From NCBI RefSeq assembly GCF_001641635.1, contig NZ_LUUB01000070.1, forward strand, positions 1 to 64,000: a stretch of DNA of 64,000 nucleotides, written 5' to 3'. The stretch comes from Bradyrhizobium centrolobii. Its GTDB lineage: Bacteria > Pseudomonadota > Alphaproteobacteria > Rhizobiales > Xanthobacteraceae. Below are positions 43,170-52,570 of the stretch, piece after piece. The position numbers and the translations under genes were made by a program. The notes beneath the pieces were generated by a model. The model ran no database searches. It was not told where the DNA came from and was given only the letters and a program-made list of their open reading frames with translations. Position 1 is the stretch's first letter. Every line of letters begins with the position of its first letter.

Positions 43170-43733
43170 ATGAGCGATTTGAAGGACGAGAAAACCGTCG
43201 GGCTTGCGGCAGAACGCAAATACAAGCCGGTGCGACGGATCGTAACCGGAGAAGACAGCCAGGGGCGCTCCATGATCGTGACGGATGGGCCTACGCCGAA
43301 TGTCACGATAACGAGTTTTGCGTCGGTGGCGCAGGTTCCTTGGGCCACGGGCTTAGCCGCAGCACCTGGAGACGATCCGGCGCCTGCTGGTCACTCCTTC
43401 GGGTTTCACTCCGAAGGCGGCTCGTTGCTGAGGATCGCCGACTTTCCGCCGGATGAAGAGATCGACACCGCTCGGCTCGCTGAATTCCTCGCCAAAAATG
43501 AGGTTCTTGGAGAGCGGCCCGGTCGGCATTTCTGGTTTCACAAGACCCATTCTCTCGACTACGCGATCGTGCTGGAGGGCGAGATCTTCGCCATGATGGA
43601 CAATGGTGAGACGCTCATGCGCGCCGGCGATGTCCTGATTCAGCGCGCAACAAGCCATAGCTGGTCAAATCGATCGGGCAAGCCATGCCGCATGGCCTTC
43701 GTGCTTCTCGCACTTCCGGATGGTGAAAGCTGA
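43170..43733 (+). CDS. Cupin-domain protein
   Basis: The 187-residue product has a C-terminal cupin barrel (about 115-180) with 'HFWFHKTHSLDYAIVLEGEI' and 'GDVLIQRATSHSWSNRSGKP', the usual metal-binding histidine cluster. Its N-terminal part has 'VRRIVTGEDSQGRSMIVTDG', seen in proteins of aromatic-degradation clusters. GAGGA precedes ATG 43170. It may be a ring-modifying or stabilising enzyme; its reaction is unknown. It is the first gene of the meta-cleavage set. Confidence 0.8.
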   Translation: MSDLKDEKTVGLAAERKYKPVRRIVTGEDSQGRSMIVTDGPTPNVTITSFASVAQVPWATGLAAAPGDDPAPAGHSFGFHSEGGSLLRIADFPPDEEIDTARLAEFLAKNEVLGERPGRHFWFHKTHSLDYAIVLEGEIFAMMDNGETLMRAGDVLIQRATSHSWSNRSGKPCRMAFVLLALPDGES

Positions 43734-43832
43734 GTGACGGGTCCGTCATCTCGACGGACACGTGATCACGTGGCGAGGCGACTCTCGCCCGCCCGCGAGG
43801 TGGGCGAAGTCCGTGCGAGTGGAGGATGTCAA

Positions 43833-44693
43833 ATGCCGCGTCGTTTTCGACAAGATGCTGTCAAGCTCCCGAATGGACTTGAAATGCACTACCACGAATG
43901 GCCGGGACAGCAACCGACGCTGATATTCCTCCATCCCTCCCTTGGCTATGGCCGGATGTGGGAATTCATGGCGGAAGCGATGGGGGATCGGTTTCACATC
44001 TACGCTCCCGACCAACGCGGGCATGGTCGTACCGACAAGGTCGACGGCGACTATTCGGCGCAAGAATACGCCGAAGACCTTGCGATCTTCATGCAGGAAT
44101 TGGGAATCGATCGTGCGGTCCTTGTCGGGCATTCCCTCGGAGGGCGTGTTGCTCAGGTATTCGCGGCCCGATATCCGCAGCGTGTGTCGGCCCTTGGGCT
44201 GATTGCCGGCCCTCATCTCAGCAACTTTTATGGTACGCGCGACAGTGCGCGAAGTGTCCTCGAAGGCGCGTACGGCACGATAAGCCATCCTGATGAGTTC
44301 GGATCGAAGGAGGAGGCCTATGCCTTCATGAGGCCGATAAAGCCTTTCACCCACGATCCGGATGCCGCGCTCCATCATCGAATTGAGCATAACTATGTGC
44401 ATACCGACGATGGTCGGTTGATCCCGCGGTATGACAAGATTCGAGTCGCGCAGGGGCTTGCGCACCTGAGCTATAATCTGCGTCCCTACGCGGCACGGGT
44501 AGAATGTCCCGTCCTGATCTTGCGGGCCAGCCTGGGCGCCGCGCTTACGCGCGAACAAGCCGATGAAATCGCACGCTTCTGGCGAAACGCGCATGTGGTG
44601 GACGTCGAGGGGCACTACGCCCTTCAATTGGAAAACCCCGCGGGCGCAGCAAAGGCCATTACGACATTCTTGTCGAATGCTGGGGTGCTCTAA
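43833..44693 (+). CDS. Alpha/beta hydrolase, probably a C-C bond or ester hydrolase
   Basis: The 286-residue product has the full hydrolase fold: 'LIFLHPSLGYGRMWEFMAEA' for the oxyanion hole, 'APDQRGHGRTDK', nucleophile elbow 'GHSLGG' and 'VEGHYALQLENP' with the His. It resembles meta-cleavage product hydrolases (MhpC-like), which cut the 2-hydroxy-dienoate after extradiol ring opening. GGAGG lies eight bases before ATG 43833; the frame is open from GTG 43734, but that segment shows no domain. Cluster context supports a meta-cleavage role. Confidence 0.82.
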   Translation: MPRRFRQDAVKLPNGLEMHYHEWPGQQPTLIFLHPSLGYGRMWEFMAEAMGDRFHIYAPDQRGHGRTDKVDGDYSAQEYAEDLAIFMQELGIDRAVLVGHSLGGRVAQVFAARYPQRVSALGLIAGPHLSNFYGTRDSARSVLEGAYGTISHPDEFGSKEEAYAFMRPIKPFTHDPDAALHHRIEHNYVHTDDGRLIPRYDKIRVAQGLAHLSYNLRPYAARVECPVLILRASLGAALTREQADEIARFWRNAHVVDVEGHYALQLENPAGAAKAITTFLSNAGVL

Positions 44694-45068
44694 GTCGCTT
44701 GCACGTTCACTGATCCCGAGGCCGACAGAGAGGCCGAATCTCTTCGGAGCTCACCTTTCGAACGTCGTTGCTCTCATAAAGCGTGCGGCATCGGGCCGCC
44801 GTGGCGAAAGGGCCTCCCGGAATGGCGAAGCCCACGCCCGGTGCAGGCCGCAGAAAGAGGAGGTCAGGTGCACCGAGCCGGAATTCTCTCGGGCGCAGCG
44901 TTTTCAGCACCACCTCGGTTGCTCAGTCGGGATGGGCGCAACCGCCACGGTTCTTGCGAAGGGGAGTGGCCTCCTCGCTGGATGCGTTAGAGAAATGGTT
45001 GGCAAGCAGGTAATCATAGACTGCATCTATCGATAGTCTCCGCTACGAACCGCATTGGAGATCACGCC
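44694..45068. other. Intergenic stretch, no supported gene
   Basis: Frames open on both strands without recognisable features. GGAG at 45057-45060 is the ribosome-binding site for the TTG start of the hydroxylase gene. Confidence 0.35.
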
Positions 45069-46631
45069 TTGCAGCATTTCGACGTCGTCATTTCAGGTTG
45101 TGGGCCGACCGGCGGCGTGCTGGCAAACCTCCTGGCCGCGCAGGGCCTGAGCGTCTGCATCGTGGAACGGTTCCCGGAGGTGTATCCGACTCCGCGGGCC
45201 ATCGTTCTGGACTGGGAGGCGATGCGCGCGCTGCAATATTGCGGCGTTGCCCACACCCTCTTCCCCAGCACGCGGCCACATCCTGGAACGGACTTCCTCG
45301 GCGTCGACGGCGAGATTATCAAGCTGTTCGATCCGGCCCCGCCACCCTACGCGCTCGGCTGGCCGTCGACCTCGACCTTCATCCAGCCGGAGCTCGAAAA
45401 GATGCTCCGGCGCGCGCTCAGCTTGCGGGCGAACGTCACCATGAAGCTCGGCTGCACGGTCGCGGACTTCACGGAGGATACCTCTCGTGTCATCGTCACG
45501 ATTGCTGACAGCGCGACCGGCGCCCGTGAAACCGCGACTGCCGCGGTCCTGGTCGGCTGCGACGGGGCCAATAGCGAGATTCGCAAGCGTCTCGGTTTCA
45601 GTCTTGAGGACTATCGCTTCGACGAATGGTGGATCGTGGTCGATGCCTGGCAGCTTTGCGACACCGAGCTGCCGCGCAAGACCACGCAATATTGCTGGCC
45701 GTCGCGGCCGGCGACCTATGTCGTCGGCCCCCGCAATCTGCGCCGATGGGAGATCAAGCTCCTGGCGCACGAGAGCCCGGCCGATTTTGACGATCCGGCG
45801 CGGTTGCGCGCGGTGATGGCGAATTATGTCGACATCCGCTGCTTCGACATCTGGCGCAGCGCAACCTACCGCTTTGCGGCGCGGGTTGGAGATCGTTGGG
45901 CGAGCCGGCGCGTATTCCTGGCCGGCGACGCCGTCCATCAGACGCCACCTTTTCTTGGCCAGGGTCTCTGCGCGGGTCTGCGCGATGCCTTCAATCTGGC
46001 GTGGAAGCTCGTCTTTGCGCAGCGTCACGGCTGGTCCGATGCCCTGCTGTCGACCTACGAGACCGAGCGGAAGCCACATGTCGCAAAGGTCATCCAGCAC
46101 GCCAAGGAGTTCGGCCTCATCATCGGCGAAATGGACGAGGCCCGTGCGCTCGAGCGTGACCGGACGCTACGCGCCGAACTGCGCGAAGGCCGGATGACGA
46201 CGACGCGCCAAGCCTTCATTCCCAATCTGGCGAACGGCATTCTCGTCGATGATCCATTGTCGGGAAGTCTCATGGTTCAGCCGGAGATCGTCAGCCAGGA
46301 CCGCGCCCGGCTGATGGACGACATTTGCCCGATGGCCTTTCTGTATGTGACTGCCAATGCGGCCGCGCAGGCGTGGATGGAGCCTCACGCGGATGCTTGG
46401 CGGCGCATCGGTGGCCAACGGATTGTCATCCAGTCGTCGGCGCAGCCGGCGCCAGATGGCGTCACCGCGCTCGTCGAAGCCGGCGACATTTTTGCCAAAT
46501 GGGCCGCCGCCAACAGCACGGCGGCGGTGATCGTCCGCCCCGATCGCTATGTCTATGCCACGGTCCAGGACGAGAACGATCTGGCGTGCAAGCTCACGCG
46601 TTTGGATGCCCAATTGGGGCTCGCTGACTGA
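45069..46631 (+). CDS. FAD-dependent aromatic hydroxylase (MhpA-like)
   Basis: The 520-residue product is a class A flavoprotein monooxygenase that adds one oxygen to a phenolic ring. It has the FAD motif 'GCGPTGG' (10-16), the DG motif 'LVGCDGANSEIRKRLGF' (D165-G166) and the GD motif 'FLAGDAVHQTPPFLGQG' (G286-D287). The C-terminal domain is complete. The start is TTG 45069, since no ATG or GTG lies before the FAD motif and GGAG precedes it. It lies 14 bases before the extradiol dioxygenase gene, suggesting hydroxylation to a catechol followed by ring cleavage. Confidence 0.88.
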   Translation: MQHFDVVISGCGPTGGVLANLLAAQGLSVCIVERFPEVYPTPRAIVLDWEAMRALQYCGVAHTLFPSTRPHPGTDFLGVDGEIIKLFDPAPPPYALGWPSTSTFIQPELEKMLRRALSLRANVTMKLGCTVADFTEDTSRVIVTIADSATGARETATAAVLVGCDGANSEIRKRLGFSLEDYRFDEWWIVVDAWQLCDTELPRKTTQYCWPSRPATYVVGPRNLRRWEIKLLAHESPADFDDPARLRAVMANYVDIRCFDIWRSATYRFAARVGDRWASRRVFLAGDAVHQTPPFLGQGLCAGLRDAFNLAWKLVFAQRHGWSDALLSTYETERKPHVAKVIQHAKEFGLIIGEMDEARALERDRTLRAELREGRMTTTRQAFIPNLANGILVDDPLSGSLMVQPEIVSQDRARLMDDICPMAFLYVTANAAAQAWMEPHADAWRRIGGQRIVIQSSAQPAPDGVTALVEAGDIFAKWAAANSTAAVIVRPDRYVYATVQDENDLACKLTRLDAQLGLAD

Positions 46632-46645
46632 AGCAGGAGAGACGA

Positions 46646-47647
46646 ATGCTGCCGCAGTGGAATCGAAAGCCGACCTTCAACATCACCAGGGCGAGCCATG
46701 TCGTCCTGACTTGCCGCGATATCGGCGCCAGCCGTGATTTCTACGCCGGCGCGCTCGGTCTGGTCGTGACCGACGAAACAAAGGACGCGCTCTATCTGCG
46801 CGGCCTCGAGGAGGCGAACTATTGCTCGATCGCCTTGCACAAGGACGAGGCCCCGCCGAAGGCACTGTACATCGGCATGCGTGTCGAGGACGGCAGCCAT
46901 TTCGAGCCGCTCACCGCTTACCTCAAGCGGAAGGAGATTTCGTACGAATTCGCCGATGTCGCCCACCAGGGCAAAACGCTTCGCTTTCGTGACCCCGCCG
47001 GGCTTCCCGTCGAGTTCGCCGCTCGCATGGACATCGTCGAGCGTCGGATGCAGGACTACCATACGTTTCGCGGCGGTAGCCCACAGCGCTTCGATCACTA
47101 CCAGGTCGTGACGCACGATGTTCAGGCCGCCACCGATTTTTGGAGCGAGTTGGGCTTTCGGCTGGCTGAATATACGGCACCGGCGAACTCGGACGAGCTT
47201 TGGGGAGCTTGGCTGGAGCGCAAAGGTAACACCCACGACATAGTCTTCACCAACGGCAAGGGGCCGCGATTACATCACTTCGCCTTCACCGTTCCCGATG
47301 TGACGACGCTCATCCACGCCTGCGACGTCGTGTCGAGTCTCGGCTATCTCGACGTGATCGATCGCGGTCCCGGCCGTCATGGCCTCAGCAACGCGCTCTT
47401 CGTCTACTTTCGAGATCCGGACGGCCATCGCATCGAGCTATTCAACACACACTATCAGGTCATCGATCCCGAGACGCCGCCGATACGGTGGGATCTGTCC
47501 AACCCGCGCCGCGCGCAGTTGTGGGGCATGCCGGCTTCCAAGCGATGGTTCTTCGAAGCCAGCGAGTTCAAGGATTGTGCGCTGTTCGACCCGCTCCTGG
47601 TCGCCGAGCCGCTCACGCTGGAAAAATACCTGGAAGCGCAGGGCTGA
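46646..47647 (+). CDS. Type I extradiol (catechol 2,3-) ring-cleavage dioxygenase
   Basis: The 333-residue product has two VOC modules. The second holds the Fe(II) ligands H151 ('RFDHYQVVTHD'), H210 or H211 ('RLHHFAFTV') and E264 ('GHRIELFNTHY'). Its length and 'YFRDPDGHRIELF' block resemble homoprotocatechuate 2,3-dioxygenase more than small catechol dioxygenases. It opens the ring next to the hydroxyls to give a semialdehyde. GCAGGAGAG precedes the ATG. With the hydroxylase, hydrolase and aldehyde dehydrogenase it forms a meta-cleavage pathway. Confidence 0.88.
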   Translation: MLPQWNRKPTFNITRASHVVLTCRDIGASRDFYAGALGLVVTDETKDALYLRGLEEANYCSIALHKDEAPPKALYIGMRVEDGSHFEPLTAYLKRKEISYEFADVAHQGKTLRFRDPAGLPVEFAARMDIVERRMQDYHTFRGGSPQRFDHYQVVTHDVQAATDFWSELGFRLAEYTAPANSDELWGAWLERKGNTHDIVFTNGKGPRLHHFAFTVPDVTTLIHACDVVSSLGYLDVIDRGPGRHGLSNALFVYFRDPDGHRIELFNTHYQVIDPETPPIRWDLSNPRRAQLWGMPASKRWFFEASEFKDCALFDPLLVAEPLTLEKYLEAQG

Positions 47648-47888
47648 CCACAACCGACCGACGGTCCATCGCCATTGCCGGCTTCGCACACAAACTCCGG
47701 TACCGGCCGCATGCCGTATCGGCAACCTGCGAGGTCGTGCACATCATCGAACGGCGGATCGTGTTTGAGCAGCATGTCGAGGCGATCGTAGAGGCCGCCG
47801 GCGGGACGAGCGGCGACTGGGCGGGGTCGTTGCCGGGGCCTGCCTCAGCAGCGAGAGAAGCGGGTTGACCGGGTCTCTTCTTTATGAA

Positions 47889-47906
47889 ACGATCCGTACT
47901 GTAATA
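47889..47906. promoter_or_regulatory. Candidate TetR operator ACGATCCGTACTGTAATA upstream of the MFS gene
   Basis: This 18-mer shares the pattern with 43118-43135 and 52571-52588 and lies 34 bases before the MFS start codon, nearly the same distance as the site before the cupin gene. Confidence 0.5.
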
Positions 47907-47939
47907 AAATGACAAAGGTGGGAAAGCAGGGGAGCCCGG

Positions 47940-49223
47940 ATGGACACTCAAACGAGTTTGCACGGCGAGCTATGGCGCGGTCGCAACGTAATTCTCGGCT
48001 GCCTGCTCGGCATGACGACCGGAGTGACGTCGATCTTTTTCTATAGTTCGGGGCTGTTTCTAAAGCCGCTCGCAACCGAGTTCGGTTGGACTCGCGGGAT
48101 GGCGTCCCTCGGCGTTTTGATCCCCATGCTGACGATCGGCATCATCAGCCCCCTTTCCGGGCAACTGGTTGACAGGTTCGGCGCTTTCCGAATGGCACTT
48201 CTATCCGCAGGTGGATTGGCGCTGTCGTTTCTTTTGCTCGGCATCGCAACGACGGGATTGCTGAGCTTCCTGGTTCTTACATTCCTTCTTGCCATCCTTA
48301 GCAACGCGACAACCCCGGTCTCGTATGGGCGCTTCGTCCTGGCCAATTTTCCGAGACATTTGGGACTCGCCTATGGAATCGTCTATTGCGGACCTGGTCT
48401 TGGCGCGTTGCTGTTTCCATCGTTGGTCAACAAGCTGTTGACTGCCTACACTTGGCGCGGCGCCTACATCGGACTATCCGTGCTCGTCCTTGCGGCCATC
48501 CCGATCGTGGCCTGGCTGCTGAAGAACCAGTCTGCGCGTGACCCTGCCGAAGTTGGTGCCACACAATGGACGTGGAGGTTGTACGCCAACAAGCGCTTCA
48601 TGCTATTGGCAGCAACTTTCCTGTTGGCCTCAATAGGGATATTCGGAACGATCGTTCACCTTGTTCCCATGCTGACAGATCGTGGCTTGTCGCCGGCCGA
48701 AGCGGCGCAGTTGGCCGGGCTTATGGGCTTCGCCGTCATTGTCGGGCGGTTGATCACCGGGTTTTTGCTAGACCGCTTGGAGGCGAACCTGCTTGCGGCG
48801 ACCATCTTCGGACTGTCTGCTTGTGGTGTCGTCATGCTGGCATTGGGCAACTCAGAATTGATCTTGCCGGGAGCCTTGGCGGTGGGCTTCACCATTGGAT
48901 CTGAACTCGATCTGGCCTTCTTCCTGATCGGTCGACGCTTCCCATCGAAGCATTTCAGCTCTCTCTTTGGCGGCATCATGCTTGCCGTATCGATCGGTGG
49001 CAGCCTGGGTCCGCTGGTGGCTGGCCTCGCATACGATGCGGCAGGCAACTACCTCCCGTGGTTCGCCCTGGCAGCATGCAGCATGCTGAGTGCTTCCATT
49101 CTCAGCCTGATTGGACGCTTGTCGGTCTTTCGAGCCGATCTGGCCAACCATGTCGGCGAAAGAGCGGGGGCTGCATCGAAGATCGACGCTGCCGTTCATA
49201 CGATCGCGCGGTCTGAACACTAG
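47940..49223 (+). CDS. MFS transporter, oxalate/monocarboxylate type
   Basis: The 427-residue membrane protein has 12 likely helices. Loop 2-3 motif 'GQLVDRFGAFRMAL' and loop 8-9 motif 'GFLLDRLEANLL' mark the MFS repeats. The type with 'FSSLFGGIMLAVSIGGSLGPL' resembles OxlT-like carriers of carboxylates. It probably imports the aromatic acid used by the neighbouring enzymes. An operator-like site lies 34 bases upstream. Confidence 0.88.
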   Translation: MDTQTSLHGELWRGRNVILGCLLGMTTGVTSIFFYSSGLFLKPLATEFGWTRGMASLGVLIPMLTIGIISPLSGQLVDRFGAFRMALLSAGGLALSFLLLGIATTGLLSFLVLTFLLAILSNATTPVSYGRFVLANFPRHLGLAYGIVYCGPGLGALLFPSLVNKLLTAYTWRGAYIGLSVLVLAAIPIVAWLLKNQSARDPAEVGATQWTWRLYANKRFMLLAATFLLASIGIFGTIVHLVPMLTDRGLSPAEAAQLAGLMGFAVIVGRLITGFLLDRLEANLLAATIFGLSACGVVMLALGNSELILPGALAVGFTIGSELDLAFFLIGRRFPSKHFSSLFGGIMLAVSIGGSLGPLVAGLAYDAAGNYLPWFALAACSMLSASILSLIGRLSVFRADLANHVGERAGAASKIDAAVHTIARSEH

Positions 49224-49225
49224 AG

Positions 49226-49311
49226 CATGATCCGGACAAGTGTGCAGCGGCTTTCCGAGACGATCATGCTGAAATGCGCGACGACGATTCAACCCAACCT
49301 CATCGCGCTTA
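49226..49311. repeat. Dispersed intergenic hairpin repeat of Bradyrhizobium type
   Basis: AGCATGATC (49226-49234) pairs with GATCATGCT across an inner TCCG/CGGA pairing. It is followed by a second weaker stem (GCGCGACGA with TCATCGCGC). I recall this 'AGCATGATCCGGA...GATCATGCT' element being scattered through Bradyrhizobium genomes. It directly follows the MFS stop and could also act as a terminator or message stabiliser. Confidence 0.55.
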
Positions 49312-49500
49312 GTTTCCGCATGGGCACGCCGAAGATGCATGATCGGCTTTGGCGTAAGCCCCGCGAGCCGCAGATCGAAAAGACGACGTCTGAATCCAAG
49401 CTGAGTGGCGTCCGCCTTCAAGACGGAGTGCATCTGAAGTCAAATAATGGACGCGACGACAATATCCCTAACGCCAAAGCGATCATGAGGAAGCGCACTG

Positions 49501-50907
49501 ATGAGGACTTTTTCCCTTTTCATTGGAGGCCACCCCGTCGACGGGATTGGGCGCCGCGACGTCATCAACCCGGCGACCGGCGGATCCATGGGAACCATGC
49601 CGGTCGCAAGCGCGGCCGACCTCGACAGGGCAGTCGAAGCCGCTGCCGCGGCGTTTCGCGGCTGGAGTACCCGTTCAGACACCGAGCGCGCGCAGGCACT
49701 TCGGGCTTGCGCCCGTGCGATCGAGGCCCATTCCGAGGAACTGGCCCAGTTGCTCACGCTTGAGCAGGGAAAGCCGCTTAACGGGCTCGGCTCCCGGTTC
49801 GAGATCGGCGGGGCCGTCGCTTGGACGGACGCGACGGCGCAACTGAGTCTGCCGCCGGAACTCGTGGAGGACGGGCCGCAAGGGCGAGTCGAAATTCATC
49901 GCAAGCCGATTGGCGTCGTCGGGGCGATCACGCCCTGGAACTGGCCCGTCATGATCGCCTGCTGGCACATCATGCCGGCGATCCGTGCCGGCAACACCGT
50001 GGTCATCAAGCCCTCGCCGTTGACGCCGCTATCCACCATCCGCCTGGTCGAAATTCTCGGCGGCGTGCTGCCGCCCGGCGTCGTCAACGTGATCACCGGC
50101 GAAGATGCGTTGGGCGCGCTCATGTCGGCCCATGGCGGCATCGGCAAGATCACCTTCACCGGCTCGACCCAGACCGGGCGCAGAGTCATGGCAAGTGCCG
50201 CCGAAACGCTCAAGCGCCTCACGCTCGAACTCGGAGGCAACGATGCGGGCATCGTCCTGCCCGATTGCGATCCGAAGAAGATCGCTGAAGGCCTGTTCTG
50301 GGGCGGCTTCATCAATTCAGGTCAGACCTGTGCCGCCCTCAAGCGTCTCTATGTGCATGACAGCATATACGACCCCGTGTGCGCCGAACTCGCTGCTTTT
50401 GCAGCCGGCATTCCGGTCGGAAACGGGCTCGAGGAAGGCTCGATCCTGGGGCCCGTGCAAAACGCCCGCCAGCGCGACATCGTCGCTTCCTGTGTCGAGG
50501 ACGCCGTCGCCAAGGGCGGACGGTTGCTGCTCGGTGGACGGCCCGGGAACGGCCCCGGATATTTCTATCCGACCACGCTGGTGGCCGACGTCGAGCGGGG
50601 TTGCTCGCTGGTCGACCGCGAGCAGTTCGGCCCGGCTCTGCCGATCATCCGCTATTCGAGCACCGAAGAGGCGATAGCATTCGCAAATGACTCGCAGATG
50701 GGGCTCGGAGGCTCGGTCTGGAGTTCGGACATCAATCGCGCCAAGGAGGTCGCATCCCAGTTCGAGACTGGCTCTGTCTGGATAAACCGGCATGGAGCAA
50801 TCCAGCCGAACGCGCCGTTCGGCGGCGTCAAGCAGTCCGGCATCGGCGTCGAGTTCGGCCAGGAGGGGCTAAAGGAGTTTACCACGATCCAGACGATGTT
50901 TTGCTGA
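49501..50907 (+). CDS. NAD(P)-dependent aldehyde dehydrogenase
   Basis: The 468-residue product is a full ALDH enzyme: N147 ('ITPWNWP'), E243 ('LTLELGGNDA') and C277 ('NSGQTCAALK'). The 'WNWPVMIACWHIMPAI' and 'GGVKQSGIGVEFGQEGLKEF' blocks resemble the group that includes semialdehyde and phenylacetaldehyde-like dehydrogenases. In a meta pathway it would oxidise the ring-cleavage semialdehyde (4-oxalocrotonate branch) or a side-chain aldehyde. A 277-base gap with a repeat separates it from the MFS gene, so it may have its own promoter. Confidence 0.88.
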   Translation: MRTFSLFIGGHPVDGIGRRDVINPATGGSMGTMPVASAADLDRAVEAAAAAFRGWSTRSDTERAQALRACARAIEAHSEELAQLLTLEQGKPLNGLGSRFEIGGAVAWTDATAQLSLPPELVEDGPQGRVEIHRKPIGVVGAITPWNWPVMIACWHIMPAIRAGNTVVIKPSPLTPLSTIRLVEILGGVLPPGVVNVITGEDALGALMSAHGGIGKITFTGSTQTGRRVMASAAETLKRLTLELGGNDAGIVLPDCDPKKIAEGLFWGGFINSGQTCAALKRLYVHDSIYDPVCAELAAFAAGIPVGNGLEEGSILGPVQNARQRDIVASCVEDAVAKGGRLLLGGRPGNGPGYFYPTTLVADVERGCSLVDREQFGPALPIIRYSSTEEAIAFANDSQMGLGGSVWSSDINRAKEVASQFETGSVWINRHGAIQPNAPFGGVKQSGIGVEFGQEGLKEFTTIQTMFC

Positions 50908-51069
50908 TCACGCAGCGCGATCTGATGGCCGCCGCTTGCAGCGTGCGACCATCGTGATCGGCGAAAAGGCTTCGGACATGATCCGGGAACGCAAGCTCGG
51001 GCCGGCCACGAACGTGTCAGTCGGTCGAGCGGAAACACACATCACCATCGACGGGAGGAGATAGGACGC

Positions 51070-51383
51070 ATGCGCAAGATCGTTGTACTCTATGGGCAAC
51101 CGAAGGATCCGGATCATTTCCGGAGCTACTACGAGCAGAACACCTTCCATTGGCCGCTCAACTGCCCGGCCTCAGAGCCAGCCGGCACAGCTTCGATATT
51201 GCCGCGCCCGAAGGCCCCGCGCCCTTCTTCTGCATGTGGGAGGGCGAGTTCGACAGCGGCGAGGCCCTGGCCGGTGCGATGAGCTCGGAGATCGGCCGGC
51301 GGGTGGCCGCCGATACCGCGAACTACGCGACCGGTGGAGTGACCCTTTTCCATTGCGGACCAGTCGAGGGCAAAAAGAGTTGA
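51070..51383 (+). pseudogene. EthD-family protein broken by a one-base deletion
   Basis: The first frame reads 'MRKIVVLYGQPKDPDHFRSY' and 'YEQNTFH', the second, from 51150, 'LAAQLPGLRASRHSFDIAAP' to 'NYATGGVTLFHCGPVEGKKS'. Together they make a complete EthD-fold protein of about 105 residues. Adding one T in 'CATTGG' (about 51149-51152) restores the frame. EthD-like proteins accompany oxygenase pathways as small isomerases or ligand-binding partners. Confidence 0.68.
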
Positions 51384-51443
51384 TATGGGCTGGGGAAAGT
51401 CGGGCGAACAAACTCTAGCACAAATCGGTTGGGAAGAACGGAT

Positions 51444-51650
51444 GCGCTGGCCGAGCAGACATCGAAGACGACCGACGAGATCAGCCAGCAGATCAGCGGA
51501 ATTCAATCCGCCACGCAGGACTCCGTCGGCGCCATCAAGGAGATCGGCGATACCACCGCCAGGACGTCGGCGATCGCGTCCGCCGTGGAAGAGCAGGGAG
51601 CTGCGACAAGCGAGATCTTCGCAACGTGCAGCAGGGCGTGCACGGAACTC
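51444..51650 (+). pseudogene. Fragment of a methyl-accepting chemotaxis protein signalling domain
   Basis: The frame reads 'LAEQTSKTTDEISQQISGIQ' and 'TARTSAIASAVEEQGAATSE', the coiled-coil signalling tip end of MCPs. The following 'VQQGVHGTHL' lies in another frame. Both the sensor and the hairpin tip are missing. It abuts the end of the tetR gene. Confidence 0.6.
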
Positions 51651-51730
51651 ATCTCGCACTGTACATCCGGCGCGCAAACATTGGTCGGGAGCCAGGTGCC
51701 GCAGATCGCGGAACGGGTGAGGCGGGGCGG

Positions 51731-52423
51731 CTATTTCTTCGAGCCCGGCCGCGGCGCCTTCGGTTTCGCGTCGGTGGAGAACAGGGAATCCACGCTCTTG
51801 CAGAGCAGCCGGATGAACTCGTCGTCGAGCGGCTGACCGAAGATCAGACGGCGGTAGATCGGCGAATATAGCATCTCGACTGCCCACGCCGCATCGATAT
51901 CGAGTCTGAACAAGCCCTCCTGCTGCCCGCGCTGAAAAGTCTCCTGTACGAGGCGCCGGCGGTTCTTGGAGAACCGTTCATTGAATTCGGCGAGCAGTGC
52001 ATTGTTGTTGTGGCCTTCGCACAGGATCTGTACGACCAGCTTTCCGGCGCGCCCACTGAAATATTGCACGAGCGAGGTGAGATGCCGCTTGAGAGCAGTC
52101 CGCGGATCGACTGCGGTTGGCATCGGCGTATTGCTGAAATGGGATTCCATGAACGCGTCGATCACGAGTGCGCCCTTGCTGTCCCACCAGCGATAGATCG
52201 TCGCCTTCGAAACGCGCGCCTCGCGCGCGACCGCTTCGATCGCAAGGTCTGTGACCGACATGGTCTGGAGCAGGCTCATCGTCGCCGACAGGATCGATCG
52301 CCGCGAGGCGAGATCGCGCGGCCGTCCGATCGGCCTCGGATCAGCGGCGTCGGCGTCTTGAGAATTCATCTCTGCTTCAGTGGCAGCTCCCCTAGAAGTG
52401 CGTTTTGCTTGGATTGATGCCAT
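51731..52423 (-). CDS. TetR-family repressor, probable regulator of the aromatic cluster
   Basis: The 230-residue product has the TetR helix-turn-helix (about 45-85, 'SVTDLAIEAVAREARVSKAT' and 'IYRWWDSKGALV') and an all-helical ligand domain with a 'TetR_C' type pattern. The first 30 residues are low-complexity and the start may be ATG 52369. A site like those before the cupin and MFS genes lies 148 bases upstream of its start. This makes it the best candidate for the repressor that binds ACGAwnCGTAyTrT. The inducer would be an aromatic compound of the cluster. Confidence 0.85.
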   Translation of the reverse strand: MASIQAKRTSRGAATEAEMNSQDADAADPRPIGRPRDLASRRSILSATMSLLQTMSVTDLAIEAVAREARVSKATIYRWWDSKGALVIDAFMESHFSNTPMPTAVDPRTALKRHLTSLVQYFSGRAGKLVVQILCEGHNNNALLAEFNERFSKNRRRLVQETFQRGQQEGLFRLDIDAAWAVEMLYSPIYRRLIFGQPLDDEFIRLLCKSVDSLFSTDAKPKAPRPGSKK

Positions 52424-52570
52424 GGCGGGTTCTGAGCGCTTGAATTAAAAATCGAGCCGGTTCGCCTCCGTAGCACAGCGTTACGGCTTTCGACAAACGC
52501 CCTTGCCTTGCTTCCATAGCCTTGCTGACGAACTCCCACTCCTTGACAGCTTCCATTCCATAGATACGAT

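Noticed and set aside
47455..47775. A minus-strand frame (MLLKHDPPFDDVHDLAG...) after the extradiol dioxygenase
   Set aside because: Partly antisense to the dioxygenase gene and without a recognisable domain.
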